This document shows, piece by piece, positions 1 to 10,950 of a stretch of DNA of 64,000 nucleotides. Made by a program: the position numbers and the translations under genes. Source of the DNA: Hofstenia miamia. Lineage: Eukaryota > Xenacoelomorpha > Acoela. The first letter of the stretch is position 1. Each line of letters opens with the position of its first letter. The notes below the pieces were generated by a model. It was given only the letters and a program-made list of their open reading frames with translations. It was not told where the DNA came from and searched no databases. The stretch lies in contig SCFE01000021.1 of the NCBI GenBank assembly GCA_004352715.1, positions 348,739 to 412,738 of the forward strand. Reading direction: 5' to 3'.

Positions 1-282
1 TGATGGAGCCGTGTGACGTTTCCTCTTCAGTTCTTCTGTGGGCTACTGCCCAAAGCTGATCTCCACAACACAGTTCCCCTCCTTCATGAACAATGACTGC
101 ATCCACTGCACCATCTCAGCTCAATTGGAACTAATTATGTGTACCTTACTTTAGCTCAGTGCGTGCACTCATGTTAAGTTGTAACTGACTTAAACTCAAT
201 CTTGTAAAGTGTTTGTTGATTTGTTTAAGTAAAGCAACCAGGCATTGACACTAACTGCATTAAGGTAGCCATTACCATAAAA
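1..282. repeat. Possible interspersed repeat, weakly similar to 11640-11900
   Basis: No gene is visible. Parts of this stretch (a segment near 118-160 and another near 225-260) resemble, in the same order and orientation, segments near 11748-11785 and 11845-11900, for example a shared CTCAGCTCAAT word and a later GACACTA word. By eye the similarity is patchy, so a shared repeat family is only a suspicion. Confidence 0.25.
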
Positions 283-298
283 TTATTGGCTTAGTAAT

Positions 299-691
299 TT
301 AATTAACAAAAACTGGACGAGGACGATTACGGTTAGTAGATGAAGGGATGGACTGCTTAGGAGGATGCGGTAGAGCAGGAGGAGGAGCAAGCGCGGGTGT
401 GAAACTCGGAGCAGGATGACTGGGGAGAGATGAGACAGAACGTGAGGCAGCAGCACTGTAGGAGAACATTTGGGATTGTAGTGAGGAGACATCAGAGGAA
501 AGCTTTGTGAGGGATTCAGATAAGGATGATATGACGCCAGGGCCATCATTGGAGAACGGAGTCGGGGTAGAGAGAGCAGTGACCGCTTGGCGCAACAACG
601 AAATGATGGCGTCCTTCTTCAGACCACCAACAGCGGAGGCAAATTGGGCATCGCTCAAATTTTTGAGGTCGGACAGCGAAATTGGGGGCAT
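299..691 (-). CDS. Hypothetical protein, gag/ORF1-like fragment (130 codons)
   Basis: An open minus-strand frame starts with ATG at 691 and ends with a stop near 299. The first half is rich in leucine and charged residues with a likely short coiled coil (LTKLSSDVSSLQSQMF). The second half is proline, serine and alanine rich and ends in a basic NRNRPRPVF tail. That build (helical N-terminal part, then low-complexity basic tail) is what I would expect from the start of a retrotransposon ORF1 or gag-like protein, but there is no zinc knuckle or other diagnostic motif. It has no visible reverse-transcriptase partner downstream on the minus strand inside the window. It could also be a chance ORF or the first exon of an unrelated gene. 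Confidence 0.3.
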   Translation of the reverse strand: MPPISLSDLKNLSDAQFASAVGGLKKDAIISLLRQAVTALSTPTPFSNDGPGVISSLSESLTKLSSDVSSLQSQMFSYSAAASRSVSSLPSHPAPSFTPALAPPPALPHPPKQSIPSSTNRNRPRPVFVN

Positions 692-699
692 AACTGAAA

Positions 700-1875
700 T
701 CTAATTAAACTGTATAATAAACAGATTAGTAAATGACTGACGTTAGGTTATTATTCTTTTAAATTGTTTGATAAATATCAACGAAAAAGGAACCAATGTA
801 AATAGGAGCTTTCAATATTGAAATCGTCAAATGAAATCAACATGAGGAATAGGTGTAAACACGTCCATGCGCCATTGAATTCGCTTGACGAATTCCTCAA
901 GTTGAACCAGTGTAAACGGGGCTTTACACTCGTCTTGTATTGCCAACATTTTGGAGCATCAGCTTCAATCGCATTAGTTGAAGTACTTTCTTTGGATGGC
1001 GTCTATTAGCAAACCTAGCCATGCAGTTTGTGTTCTCCTGTACATACTTACAATTGCGTGTACGAAAGTAGTCAAAGAGGAAATATTTCATTTTGAGGTA
1101 TATTGTTACGTGGGAATATTTAATATGATCCCGCATTCTTCCGCGATATTTCCTTGGGCATACAACACAACTTTTTCCTGAGGGCTGCTTTTACCGTCGA
1201 ATGACCCTTTTTCTGTTTCGGGTTTGTTTAAGAACTGGAGAAGACGCTATGTCATTTCTAGCTAGTAGGTTCTTTTTAGATTTTTGCGTTTAACAATAGC
1301 TAATCTTCTTCGGACAAGAGACAACGACTTTTGCTTTGGAGTGAGTCGGGGGAACTTTACTGCTAAAACAATGGGGAGTCAATAGCTTCTTGTGTTAACA
1401 TCACATCAGAAAACTTTTTATAAATCTCGTCATTATCTGAAAATTACATAATTTTACTGAATAAAACGGACATAATGGGTTTCTTTTATATAATGAATAT
1501 TTATAAAACTTGTATTTCATTGGGTTATTAGTATGCTTTGATGTCACAAAATGTTTTAAAATTTCTCATATCGTCCATCAAGCAATTTGATAATTGGTAA
1601 TAATTATTTAGCAAGAAAGCCGACCTGTCAATCAACCATGCGATTTTAAATTGGCAATCACAGCCAATTGATCTTTCACTCATCATTTGATTAATCAATC
1701 ACATTCTTAATTTCCATTGAAATGAAACAAAACATGACAAAATTATTTGATAAATTGGTCACTGTATTAGTTTTGGTTATTTTTAATATCTAATTTTCAC
1801 ATTAGAGAAAACTTTGTCCGATGTCACAACACGACGTTCAAATCCTTCTTTCGAGATTTTCAACTCTCAGACTAA
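700..1875. other. Intergenic, no supported gene
   Basis: Short open frames (for example near 818-1009 and 978-1181) have no recognisable motif. A small palindrome around 878-895 (GAATTC, short loop, GAATTC) and two nearby GTGTAAAC words near 854 and 910 are the only structure I see. Confidence 0.4.
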
Positions 1876-2121
1876 TTCCTTTCTGTAAGTCAATCTGAAT
1901 GCAAAGACTTAGATAATTTTGAATATGCAAGGAGACGTGTCTTTCTCCTGTGCGGTTCAAATGACAAAGCAGAACGTGGCGTGGGCCTTATTCAAACATT
2001 TAATGCAAAACTGACGCAGGATGAAGAACAGCTCCATTATTTACTCACTGTTGTTTCAGAACATCGAAAAAAATACCCAAACTGTTTGAAAGGACCAATC
2101 CTTTTGCAACTAAAAAGATAA
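1876..2121 (+). pseudogene. Fragment of a repetitive orphan protein family, C-terminal part
   Basis: A frame open from 1876 to a TAA at 2119-2121 gives about 81 residues, including FEYARRRVFLLCGSNDKAER, then GVGLIQTFNAKLTQDEEQ and LLTVVSEHRKKYPNC. The pattern NDxAERGVxLIQ followed some 20 residues later by LLxVVxEHRKxYP is, from memory, that of a multicopy uncharacterised protein family seen in arthropods and other invertebrates; I cannot verify this. There is no ATG, a stop sits immediately upstream at 1873, and no partner exon is visible. I therefore treat it as a relic rather than a live exon. A one-exon piece of a spliced host gene remains possible. Confidence 0.4.
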
Positions 2122-3846
2122 GATTTGTGAAAGTTTCTTGTATTTCTAATGCAACATGTGAACCATAGCAAAAAATATAACGTAATTGATCTACATTGTG
2201 ATAATCTGTTAAGTAGATTATCACAAGGCTAAAATCAAGGAAACTAAAAAATCAGATCGTTGTTTTGTTCATTAGTCCTCTATAGCTTCTTTCACTTTTT
2301 AGAGCAAGTTGTTTGAATAAAAGGAGCTTTAATGAGGCGAAATCTGAGACTATATAGGGAAAATGTTGAGATACTACTTATATCTTATTCGATTTGGCTC
2401 AAATTGCATCACAAGGATTCGGTCCAAGGATAGAACAAAGTGAAAGTGTGCAAGGTATCAGTCATACATCATATTTTAAAGACCACCCTAACATATATAT
2501 TTATGAGTAAGTTAGTTTATTTCCTTGAACAAATAGCGATAGTCAGAAATTATAACAATGCTATTATATAATTCTGAAATGTTTCTATATTTGATTAATA
2601 ATTATAATCATATTAATCATACATTTTCATTTACTATACAGATTTGAATTTAAATGCTGACTTAACAATAAAAAATATGTAAGATTTAATGCATGTATAA
2701 ATGGTGCATGGCTGGTTAACGATTTTTAGTTTACAAATACTGCAGGTACGTAATCAAATATACTTAGTATGGTCTAATATTTCTAACATTATGGAGTGCT
2801 TTTAGACAAATACATGTATTTTAATTACGCTGAAATTTGTAGGTGATGCTATTTTAGTTCATCAGGAAAACTCAATTATTTAATCGACATTCCGAAATGT
2901 GATTCAATTTTGGAAAAATATTGGGATTGTATATTGGAGTAATTGAGAACAAATCACGGCATATTTAACACGAAAGTGCAAAAAGTGAACCTTTTGATAT
3001 CCCTCTTGTGGTAGGTTTTGCCTAGATGATATCTACAAGTTAAGTAGTTGGATAAAAATTTAATTCATTAGATTTCAAAAAAAATTTGAGTTAAATGTAT
3101 AGTTTTATAGACGTCAGTTATGTTGATATCCCAATTCTATTATTCCTATTGGAATCATGTTTCCATGTGGGCATGACAACTATTTAACCCAAAATTAGCA
3201 AACTATTTAAAAAATATTGTGGCATCATCATTGGCTGGGATTCTGTTTCTTTGTTAATTTTAGTTGTTAATTACTATTTAAGTTACAAGTTCGTAACGTG
3301 TTTCTGGTTGTTTACTATTTGTTCTCTTTCATTTCTGCTTTTTTATGCTGTTCAATATTTAGTTCCGATTTGTGTGCTAAGTTTGTGTGTGTTTTAGTAA
3401 ATAGAGTTTGTGTTTGACACTTTTCAGAGGGCGAAACCCACTCTAGTTTACTTAGGTTCAAGGCTTTGAAAAATTCATTAGGTCATCAGTACTGTTCCAA
3501 CGTAACCAAACAGTACACTAAAGCTGTTATTACAGAGAACGTTTCAAATTGTAACTCCATTTAATGCATTATACATGGTTATACTTTCTATATAGTAATC
3601 CGAATACTGATTCAAATTACCAATTGGCTAATATCAAATTTTGCTTGTTGTAGTTCTTTAGTATTTATATGAAAACTAAGTACACAACGCTATGTTATAC
3701 TTTCAATGTTAAATTCAAGTTTATTATTAAAACATTTTTTATTATATAATTTTGGAAAAAAAATTTTAAAAATTTTTTTATAGTTGTAAATTTATATGCA
3801 ATAAACCAATATTTCTATAATATTATGTTCCATTGTTTCAGAAAAA
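2122..3846. other. Intergenic, AT-rich, upstream of LRRC45
   Basis: No convincing coding or RNA feature. The sequence just before 3847 ends TTTCAG at 3836-3841, which looks like a splice acceptor, so a 5' UTR exon probably lies further upstream. I cannot place it or a promoter. Confidence 0.4.
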
Positions 3847-5995
3847 ATGAAGTCAAAATTAGATTTAAAACGTAGATATTTGGGATTCTGTAAAACCTAC
3901 GATTCTCATCCACATGATGCCGTCATAGATGCACTGGAAAGAGTGCCGTCAATTCCCGAAAAACCTACTTTTGATTTGAATGGATCGTCCATCAGTATAG
4001 AAAGCTGTCAAATAATTGGACATTTACTTGCGAAGGATAACATCATTGTCTCTGTCAAACTGAATGATTGCGTTTTAAGTGATGAAGGTCAGGATTAGGT
4101 TTTTTACTCATCATTAAAATCGCACTTTCTTTCGGTGATTTGTTTTAATCATATCTTAATGTCCACAAAAACTATGATTGCATAGTGCTAGTATAGATTA
4201 GTAATAATGTAATAATAATTAATGTAATAATTTTACATATTGATCATGTTTAGGTGGAACTTTTATTATTAATGGCCTTTGTCAAAATCAGTTTGTTAAG
4301 GAATTGGATTTAAAGGTAATTTTTTATTCATACTTATATTATCAATCAATTATATTTAGGGCAATAATTTAAGATCTTCAAGTGCAGAAGCTCTCGGAAG
4401 ATTATTTAGACATAACCATAGCTTAAAAAGGTCAGTAGATATATTATGCTCGGTATCAAAGCTAAAACAATTGCTTGTAAATTATGGTATGTCTCTTAAG
4501 ACATACATTCGAACATAGTACCTAATTGATTCGTTTTTATTTCAAGAACATTACAAGATGCTTCTGAAGCTACTAAAGATCTTAACACTGATGTTGAAAA
4601 TTCTTATTTTATATTTTGGCAGCAATAAACTGAAAATCAACGCAGAAAAGACTCAATATATTATTTTTTCATCAAAATCGCAAAAATGCATCTCTAAAAA
4701 TATCACAATTAAAACAAATTATCAAGTAGTTCTTAACCTCGAAAGTAAGAAAAATGTCTTTTGGTGTCAAATATCTTTATCATCATTTAGGCAATTTTTC
4801 ACTTGCAACTTATCAATTTTTTTGTTTTGAGTCAATTTCTGTACTTTTGTTTCTTATTTCAAAGATTATAATCTCGAAGCAGGACTTCATTATCAAAGAT
4901 ATACAAATCGGCTTTACGAACATTAAGTTATAATGATAAGCACAAATGTGTAAAGTAATTGAAATCTTCGTATAATATTCTTGCTCCAATCTAATACAAT
5001 ATCAAGCATTCCCTAAAATTTATAAGCAATTAATTCCAATTCAGTGATACAAACAAAAAGATGTTTAGTAATAATTCTCGACAAGTACAAAATTCAGTAT
5101 TATTAGTAACATCAAATACCTTAGGAATATTGTCCGATTATTTATGAATGCCCCCTAAGTAATTACTATTATTTGTATTTTGTATTTTTATTTTACTATA
5201 GTTTGTAGTATTTTTAAGAAATATGCAATAATTTTTACTTATTATATATATGGTTAACAAACACAATTACAATTANATTATTTGTATTTTGTATTTTTAT
5301 TTTACTATAGTTTGTAGTTTTTTTAAGAAATATGCAATAATTTTGCTTATTATATATATGGTTAACAAACACAATTACAATTAAGTTATCCTAAATTATT
5401 CCCATGTATGTTTTTGATAATTCTATTATTGCTTGGTGACTTAATAAATTGTGCATAAGTTTGCGTTTGAAAATTGTATAAGTTTTTGCAGGTTTTATGC
5501 CATTATATAAGTTGTTCCAAATCTTAGCTGTATTATTAATGAAATACTTTTCCCAATAAGAAGATTTATTAAAAACAGGTGTAGTATATTCGTGATGCGT
5601 GGGTTAAAATTTAATATACAGTCTAGGGATGGGGATGGATGTAAATTTACAGCAATACTTGTAGAAATATATATATATATATATAATAAATTTCTTTATT
5701 TCATCAAATAATGAAAATGTATAAGAATGTCCCCGCGTGACGTCATATAATTAACGCTTGCTGATTTGCAGCACAATCAATGACATTTGAATATGACTTT
5801 TCATGGATTTTTATAGATTAATTTTGGAGTGGAACGGTATTGGAATGTGGGAGAGTTCAATGGCTGTTTTCTCTCAGGGTTTAGCGTCTAATAACACTTT
5901 GGAGTATTTGGATTTGAGAAGCAACCAAATTACACATGAAGGTGTCGCAGAATTGGCGGCTGCTCTTAAGCGTAATTCCAGTCTCTCATATATAG
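3847..5995 (+). CDS. LRRC45: LRRC45 homologue, first four coding exons (3' end missing)
   Basis: Four exons join in frame: 3847-4087 (ATG at 3847), 4254-4315, 4360-4430 and 5817-5995, each bounded by AG and GT. The product starts MKSKLDLKRRYLGFC, then has a leucine-rich repeat region with KLNDCVLSDEGG, ELDLKGNNLRSSSAEALG, LILEWNGIGMW and YLDLRSNQITHEGVAELA. Order, spacing and key words match the N-terminal LRR domain of LRRC45. In vertebrates that protein links centrosomes through rootlet fibres and carries a long coiled coil after the LRRs. Only about 184 codons are present. The last exon ends in phase 1 at a good GTAAAA donor, and the next expected word (DLRWNN-like) and the coiled coil are not found before the next gene. 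The following intron opens straight into LINE copies, so the gene is either interrupted, continued beyond a huge intron, or cut by an assembly join. Confidence 0.85.
4551..4840 (+). pseudogene. LINE reverse-transcriptase fragment, jockey/CR1-like
   Basis: Two overlapping frames read LQDASEATKDLNTDVEN and then, after a frameshift near 4615, GSNKLKINAEKTQYIIFSSK. The LxxNxxKTxxIxF pattern is the segment after the catalytic YxDD motif in jockey/CR1-type non-LTR reverse transcriptases. The YxDD box itself is not present, the frame breaks at least once, and the stretch lies inside an LRRC45 intron. It is a dead remnant. Confidence 0.55.
5168..5384. repeat. Near-identical 108-bp direct repeat around a single N (5276)
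   Basis: Bases about 5168-5275 are repeated almost exactly at 5277-5384, with the single unknown base exactly between them. The copies differ at a few positions only. This is what an unmerged overlap between two contigs or haplotypes looks like, so the repeat is probably not real biology. The sequence appears to be 3' UTR of the adjacent minus-strand LINE fragment. Confidence 0.7.
5391..5600 (-). pseudogene. LINE ORF2 C-terminal fragment, jockey/CR1-like
   Basis: On the minus strand an open frame ending at a stop at 5391-5393 reads EYTTPVFNKSSYWEKYF, TAKIWNNLYNGI and TIFKRKLMHNLL. The words WNxLxxxI...FKxxLxxxLL are typical of the very C-terminal end of jockey/CR1-type LINE ORF2 proteins. 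It is 5'-truncated as LINE insertions usually are, and its 3' UTR runs toward lower coordinates. Confidence 0.6.
5667..5685. repeat. (AT)n microsatellite
   Basis: Pure alternating AT tract in the LRRC45 intron, about 130 bp before exon 4. Confidence 0.9.
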
Positions 5996-6008
5996 GTAAA
6001 ATCCATTT

Positions 6009-6045
6009 AATAATAATAATAATAATAACAATAATAATAATAACA
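6009..6045. repeat. (TAA)n microsatellite at LINE insertion point
   Basis: A TAA/AAT trinucleotide array with one AAC variant starts 14 bp after LRRC45 exon 4 and runs directly into the 5' truncation point of the LINE copy that follows. Further TAA arrays end each LINE copy (near 6605-6630 and 8763-8786). Confidence 0.85.
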
Positions 6046-6604
6046 GTGGTGGAGAATTGTAGAAGACAAACTTGGCAATGGCATGGATAGACTACAGGAA
6101 GGCATATGACAGCATTTCACATAAGTGGGTATTGAAGACGTTAGAGGCTAATAGAGTTTCACAGAAATGGGTTGAGTTTCTAGAGAGGGAGATGGGAAAG
6201 TGGCAGACTGAGATAGATGGGCACAGGCTGAGGTTTAGGCGAGGCATATTCCAGGGAGACAGCTTAGCGCCACTACTGTTTGTAGTTAGCTTGATACCTA
6301 TCACAGAAAAGTTAAAGGAGACATGCATAGGGTATAAGATGGAGAAGAATGGTAGAGCAGTGAGTCACCTGTGGTACATGGACGACCTTAAGATGTATGC
6401 TAGTTCAAGGAAGATGTTGCAGAAGCAAGTGGAGACATTGGAGAAGGCAAGCAGAGATTCAGGGTTGGAGTTTGGATTAGGAAAGTGTGCAGCAGTGACA
6501 ANATTGTTAGGAACAGCTAGAGTCCTGAGGGAAGCTCTCAGACTCCCTGGGAACTGGTGAGTTCCCTGAGCTGAGAGGGAAACCAGCATGAAGCTGTGAG
6601 ATGT
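6046..6604 (+). mobile_element. RLE-type LINE, copy A (truncated, R4/Dong-like)
   Basis: Reverse-transcriptase motifs read in order from about 6062: AMAWIDYRKAYDSI (motif A), GIFQGDSLAPLLF (motif B), LWYMDDLKMYA (catalytic YMDD, motif C) and GLEFGLGKCA (motif D). A single N at 6502 then joins this to the element's 3' end (LLGTARVLREAL..LPGNW and the 3' UTR) and a TAA tail. The middle of the element, about 1.7 kb in copy B, is therefore missing or unassembled. The copy starts directly in a TAA array and lacks its 5' part. Sequence is nearly identical to copy B, so both are young or come from alleles. Confidence 0.8.
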
Positions 6605-6848
6605 AATAATAATAATAATAATAATAATAGAAGGCGATGGAAAAGTGGCAGACTGAGATAGATGGGCACAGGCTGAGGTTTAGGCGAGGCATATTCCAGG
6701 GAGACAGCTTAGCGCCACTACTGTTTGTAGTTAGCTTGATACCTATCACAGAAAAGTTAAAGGAGACAGGCATAGGGTATAAGATGGAGAAGAATGGTAG
6801 AGCAGTGAGTCACCTGTGGTACATGGACGACCTTAAGATGTATGCTAG

Positions 6849-7440
6849 TTCAAGGAAGATGTTGCAGAAGCAAGTGGAGACATTGGAGAAGGCAAGCAGA
6901 GATTCAGGGTTGGAGTTTGGATTAGGAAAGTGTGCAGCAGTGACAATGACTAGAGGCAAGTGTGTGGATGGGGAGGGTTTGAGGACAAGCAGTGGGGATA
7001 AGATTGAGAAGTCAAGGAGGGGTACAAGTACTTAGGAGTAATAGAGAAGGACAGAACAGATCACGTGGAAATGAAGATGAGGCTAAGGAAAGAGTACAAG
7101 AGGAGAGTAAGGAAGGTACTACAGAAGTCAGCATTGAATGNGTTCAAGGAAGATGTTGCAGAAGCAAGTGGAGACATTGGAGAAGGCAAGCAGAGATTCA
7201 GGGTTGGAGTTTGGATTAGGAAAGTGTGCAGCAGTGACAATGACTAGAGGCAAGTGTGTGGATGGGGAGGGTTTGAGGACAAGCAGTGGGGATAAGATTG
7301 AGGAAGTCAAGGAGGGGTACAAGTACTTAGGAGTAATAGAGAAGGACAGAACAGATCACGTGGAAATGAAGATGAGGCAAAGGAAAGAGTACAAGAGGAG
7401 AGTAAGGAAGGTATTACAGAAGTCAGCATTGAATGGACAG
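6849..7440 (+). repeat. Unmerged overlap around N at 7141
   Basis: The roughly 290 bases before the N (RT segment from SSRKMLQKQVE to VLQKSALN) recur almost exactly after it. The left copy has a 1-base deletion in the word for DKIEEVKEGY that the right copy lacks. Best read as two alleles or copies laid end to end by the assembler. Confidence 0.75.
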
Positions 7441-7714
7441 AACAGCATAAAGGCAATTAATACGTGGGCGATACCAGTGTTGAGATATTCGGAAGGAATA
7501 GTTAGGTGGAACAAGAATGAACTGAGGGAATTAGACAGGGAGGGAAAGGGCTGCTCAGTGTGGAGGAGACTGTAGAAGCTGAAGCACTAGGGCTAAAGGA
7601 ATATGTAGAAAAGTAACCTAAGGGGTCCTTACTAGAGGTCACTAAGGAGTTAAAGAAGATAAGAACTGAGAGTGAAGGAAAGAAGATATACCAGAGTAGG
7701 ATGGAATCAGAGAG

Positions 7715-8143
7715 ACAAACAAGGTATAAGCAGAAGGCAATGCATGGAGAATACTGGAGGAACACAGAAAAGTGTGATAGAGAAGAGAGCAACAAGTGGT
7801 TAAAGAAGGCAGGACTGAAGAGAGAAACAGAAGCACTAATAATGGCAGCACAGGAGCAAGCAATAAGAACAAACTGGGTGAAGAAGCATATAGACAGAAG
7901 AGTAGAAGTAAGTGATAAGTGTAGGCTNCAAACAAGGTATAGGCAGAAGGCAATGCATGGAGAATTTTGGAGGAACACAGAAAAGTGTGATAGAGAAGAG
8001 AGCAACAAGTGGTTAAAGAAGGCAGGACTGAAGAGAGAAACAGAAGCACTAATAATGGCAGCACAGGAGCAAGCAATAAGAACAAACTGGGTGAAGAAGC
8101 ATATAGACAGAAGAGTAGAAGTAAGTGATAAGTGTAGGCTATG
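7715..8143 (+). repeat. Unmerged overlap around N at 7928
   Basis: About 213 bases (QTRYKQKAMHGEYWRN to EVSDKCRL) before the N are repeated after it with K/R and Y/F substitutions. The resulting 338-codon frame therefore duplicates a segment the real element has once. Confidence 0.75.
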
Positions 8144-8762
8144 TAAGAAAGAGGCGGAGACAGTAGATCATCTGATAGCAGGGTGTGAGAAGTTGGCACA
8201 GAATGAGTATAAGTTCAGGCACGAGAAGGTGGGAAGAATGGTTCACTGGAGTTTGAGCATGCAGCATGGGTTAGAAGCAGGAGACAAGTGGTTTGAGCAT
8301 AAGCCACAGGGAGTCATAGAAAATAAGAAAGTTAAGATACTGTGGGACTTCAACATACAGACAATCAAGGTGATAGAAGCACGAAGGCCAGACATAGTAG
8401 TAGTGGACAAAGAGAAAAGATTAGGAACAGTGATAGACATAGCTGTACCAAAAAACAGGAATGTAGAAAACAAGGAGAAAGAGAAGATAGGCAAGTACAG
8501 GGAGTTGGCAGAGGAAATAGAAAGGCTGTGGAAGTTAAAGAAGGTTGAAGTAGTCCCAGTAGTAGTAGGAGCACTAAGAGCAGTGAGTAAGAAGCATAGG
8601 AGATACTTGGAGGAGTTGGCAGTACCAAAATGGGAAGGAGCAGTAGCACAGAAGGCTGCATTGTTAGGAACAGCTAGAGTCCTAAGGAAAACTCTCAGCC
8701 TCCCTGGGAATTGGTGAGTTCCCCGAGCTGAGAGGAATACCAGCATGAAGCTGTGAAATGCA

Positions 8763-8786
8763 ATAATAATAATAATAATAATAATT
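8763..8786. repeat. (TAA)n tail of LINE copy B
   Basis: A run of TAA/ATA units directly follows the element's 3' UTR, the expected tail or target of a TAA-associated LINE. Confidence 0.85.
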
Positions 8787-8829
8787 GCTTTAATTCCTGT
8801 ATCAAATAAAGGGCAAGAATTAAGCTCCC

Positions 8830-10720
8830 CACATCTGTTGTAAAAACTGTAATGTTGGCTTAATCTGGCTAAAAATTGGGGTTAACATTTAAAACCCAAG
8901 ACCAGGGTTACTAAGCTTGGGTTTGCTTACCCAAGGGTAATCCAGCTAGTAGTAATCGTGCTGCTGTCTTAATATTTTCACGATGTAGCAGTTGTTTCCA
9001 GTTGGAATTTGATTGGATGTTTGTTTTCATGCCCTATTAAACTTCAGTTGTCAGGTCACAAAATTATAATAACACACCTTGCTGTTATGCACTGTGTAAC
9101 ATTTTAGTTGTTTCTTTCATTGATGAGAAGTTGAAAGGAAGTGAGCTTAATGAGTTTTTTTATGAGAAAGGTAAGAATAATGACAAATTTCCATATCCTT
9201 TGTGCAAACTATGTAAGTCAGTCATCAAATGACCCAATTACAGAAAGAATAGCTACATAACCCATATGAGGTCTTGTCACCAAAATGAATTTTCCCGAAT
9301 TCAACAGTCCACTTTGCAAATTACTACTTTGGATAAATTTTTCCAATCAATGTCAGTTGATTAACAGCAAAAAATAACATTGTAATGGCATTTGCTGAAA
9401 ATTCTTGGTCTTTTAGAGCTATAGATGGCAAATATTTCCGTCAAGCATTTGTTCCATCAGTTCTAAAAGGCTTTAAAAGGAAATCACTATCAATGCAGAC
9501 AATGAAGCCTGCCACTGAAACTAAGAAAACACTGATGACAAAATACGCAGGAAAAAATGTGAATCTTTTACTAGACTGAGGTACAATGAATTGACAGCAT
9601 CACTTGAATTTTTCATTTGGAGTGGAAGGACATACTTTTTACTTGAAAAGTATCCAATCTCAGTGATTGAGAACTATGGAAAGAGAGAGCTGATTCAAGA
9701 ATAAAGTTTCTGTAAGACAATTGGTTGAATGTATTTTGTCTAGTGCCTGACAATGCACCTCAATGCAAAAAAGCATTAGAAGTTTCTTCAAAAAGTTTGA
9801 GGAAGTACACAATGACAATGAGTTACATCAGTTCATTGACAACCCATAGATTGTTGGTGGAGTTTTTATTCTGTGATGCACTGCACACAGCATGCAGCTT
9901 GTTGTTAAATACATTGTTCAGCAGATACATGAAGTGATACAGGCAAAGCAAACGTTAGACAGAGTGCACAGTGAGATTTGAAAATCACTGGAGGCTACTT
10001 CTCATTTGAAACAGCTGCAAGAAGCTGTAGGTGTTGAGCATCCTAAATCCATTTTGAGATGGTGTGAGATATGCTGGAATTCTTTGATTGATTCGTGGTG
10101 GAGCATTCTGGAGCTAAAGGAATACATATCAATACTTGGTTTTGGTACTACTATTATTACCACTGGATGAACATTGAAAGGGATCTCATTGTTACAGAAC
10201 TCTTAGGAGTGTCAACAGATCATGTTCAATCTAATGATGCAAACCCTGCTGTGCTTGCATCTGAGCTGCTTGGTGTGTCAAAACATTTCCAGTGCTGCAC
10301 TTGTGGAATATGTTGTGAAATCCTGAAAGAGCAGTTGTCACATAGTTTCAGTTCAGATCTATATAAGTGTGTCAATACGCTCAATCCTACAATTAACCAA
10401 CACAAGGAGTTAACCAATGATGAAAAATCTGATGGTGTGCTCATGCTAAGGATGCATTTCTTAGACTGGACTAAATGCCATGAAAGCAACCTCAATGTAA
10501 ACAACATCATATTAGAAACTTTGTTGGAAGAACTAGTCAGAGAAAATGGCCGCATGGGTCTTTAATTTTTTCAGATTTATGAGCTAGGTTGAAGGAAACA
10601 GCCTGTGATTCACAACTATTCTTGGCTATGAACTCCAACAAAATTGATGTTGTTGCTGGAAAAAAACAACGCAAAGATGCGTAGCAAGCAGAAACTTCAG
10701 TGACTAGTAAGAAAAGACTT
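8830..10720 (+). pseudogene. Decayed hAT transposase with BED zinc finger
   Basis: Reading across several frames gives, in order: a BED-type finger (KFPYPLCKLCKSVIK, then YITHMRSCH, C-x2-C...H-x4-H) at about 9170-9270; a long helical segment (FRQAFVPSVLKGFKRKSLSM) at 9385-9579; NAPQCKKALEVSS near 9745; then CTAHSMQLVVKYIVQQIHEV around 9880-9945 and RWCEICWNSLI near 10060. The 10095-10565 frame continues with a C-terminal-like part. Finger, then DxA...KA, then H(T/S)xQLVV is the hAT order. Multiple stops and frame changes make it inactive. AT-rich flanks near 8850-8945 and 10915-11000 both contain repeated AACCCAAG-type words in opposing senses, which may be the element's ends, but I cannot fix target duplications. 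Confidence 0.6.
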
Positions 10721-10950
10721 AAGGTAAGTCAGTTTTATCAAATTATACACAGAAACATATTTTGCAGAAGTAGTTAGCTATGGTTGAGGAGATCTGCAAA
10801 GAGAAGTATTATGATGCTGTACAGTGTTGATTGGGCAAATTATGGGCCAATTAGTTTTGTGGAATAAAAAGCAATTTATTTTTTTCTGTAATTTTTGTAA
10901 ATAATTACAATTTTTTTAAAGCCAAGTTTTGTGTTTTTAACCCAAGTTTT

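Larger units (their letters stand above)
4431..5816. other. LRRC45 intron 3, filled with LINE fragments
   Basis: This 1.4-kb intron holds a plus-strand LINE reverse-transcriptase scrap, a minus-strand LINE 3' end, an unmerged contig overlap around the N at 5276 and an (AT)n tract at 5667-5685. Confidence 0.7.
6631..8762 (+). mobile_element. RLE-type LINE, copy B (RT, CCHC and endonuclease)
   Basis: This 5'-truncated non-LTR retrotransposon begins within the RT domain (KWQTEIDGHRLRFRRG). It carries motif B GIFQGDSLAPLLF and the catalytic YMDD at about 6820, then thumb and connector sequence. It ends with a CCHC knuckle CRLCKKEAETVDHLIAGC (8132-8185) and a restriction-like endonuclease (RRPDIVVVDKEKRLGTVIDI, then KYRELAEE) before GTARVLRKTLSLPGNW and a stop near 8715. 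That order (RT, CCHC, RLE) is that of R2/R4/NeSL-type LINEs. The chain is broken: a 1-base loss near 7008, a frameshift near 7545, a stop near 7612, and N joins at 7141 and 7928 with repeated sequence on both sides. The tail is TAA repeats. It is not a functional gene as assembled. Confidence 0.85.

Noticed and set aside
507-704. Plus-strand 65-codon frame
   Set aside because: Opposite-strand shadow of the longer minus-strand frame at 299-691.
6092-6773. Minus-strand frames rich in serine, leucine and proline across the LINE copies
   Set aside because: Antisense shadows of the reverse-transcriptase coding strand, which shows YMDD and other motifs.
7502-8746. Minus-strand frames of 98-185 codons
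   Set aside because: Antisense of the CCHC/endonuclease region; compositionally biased, no motif.
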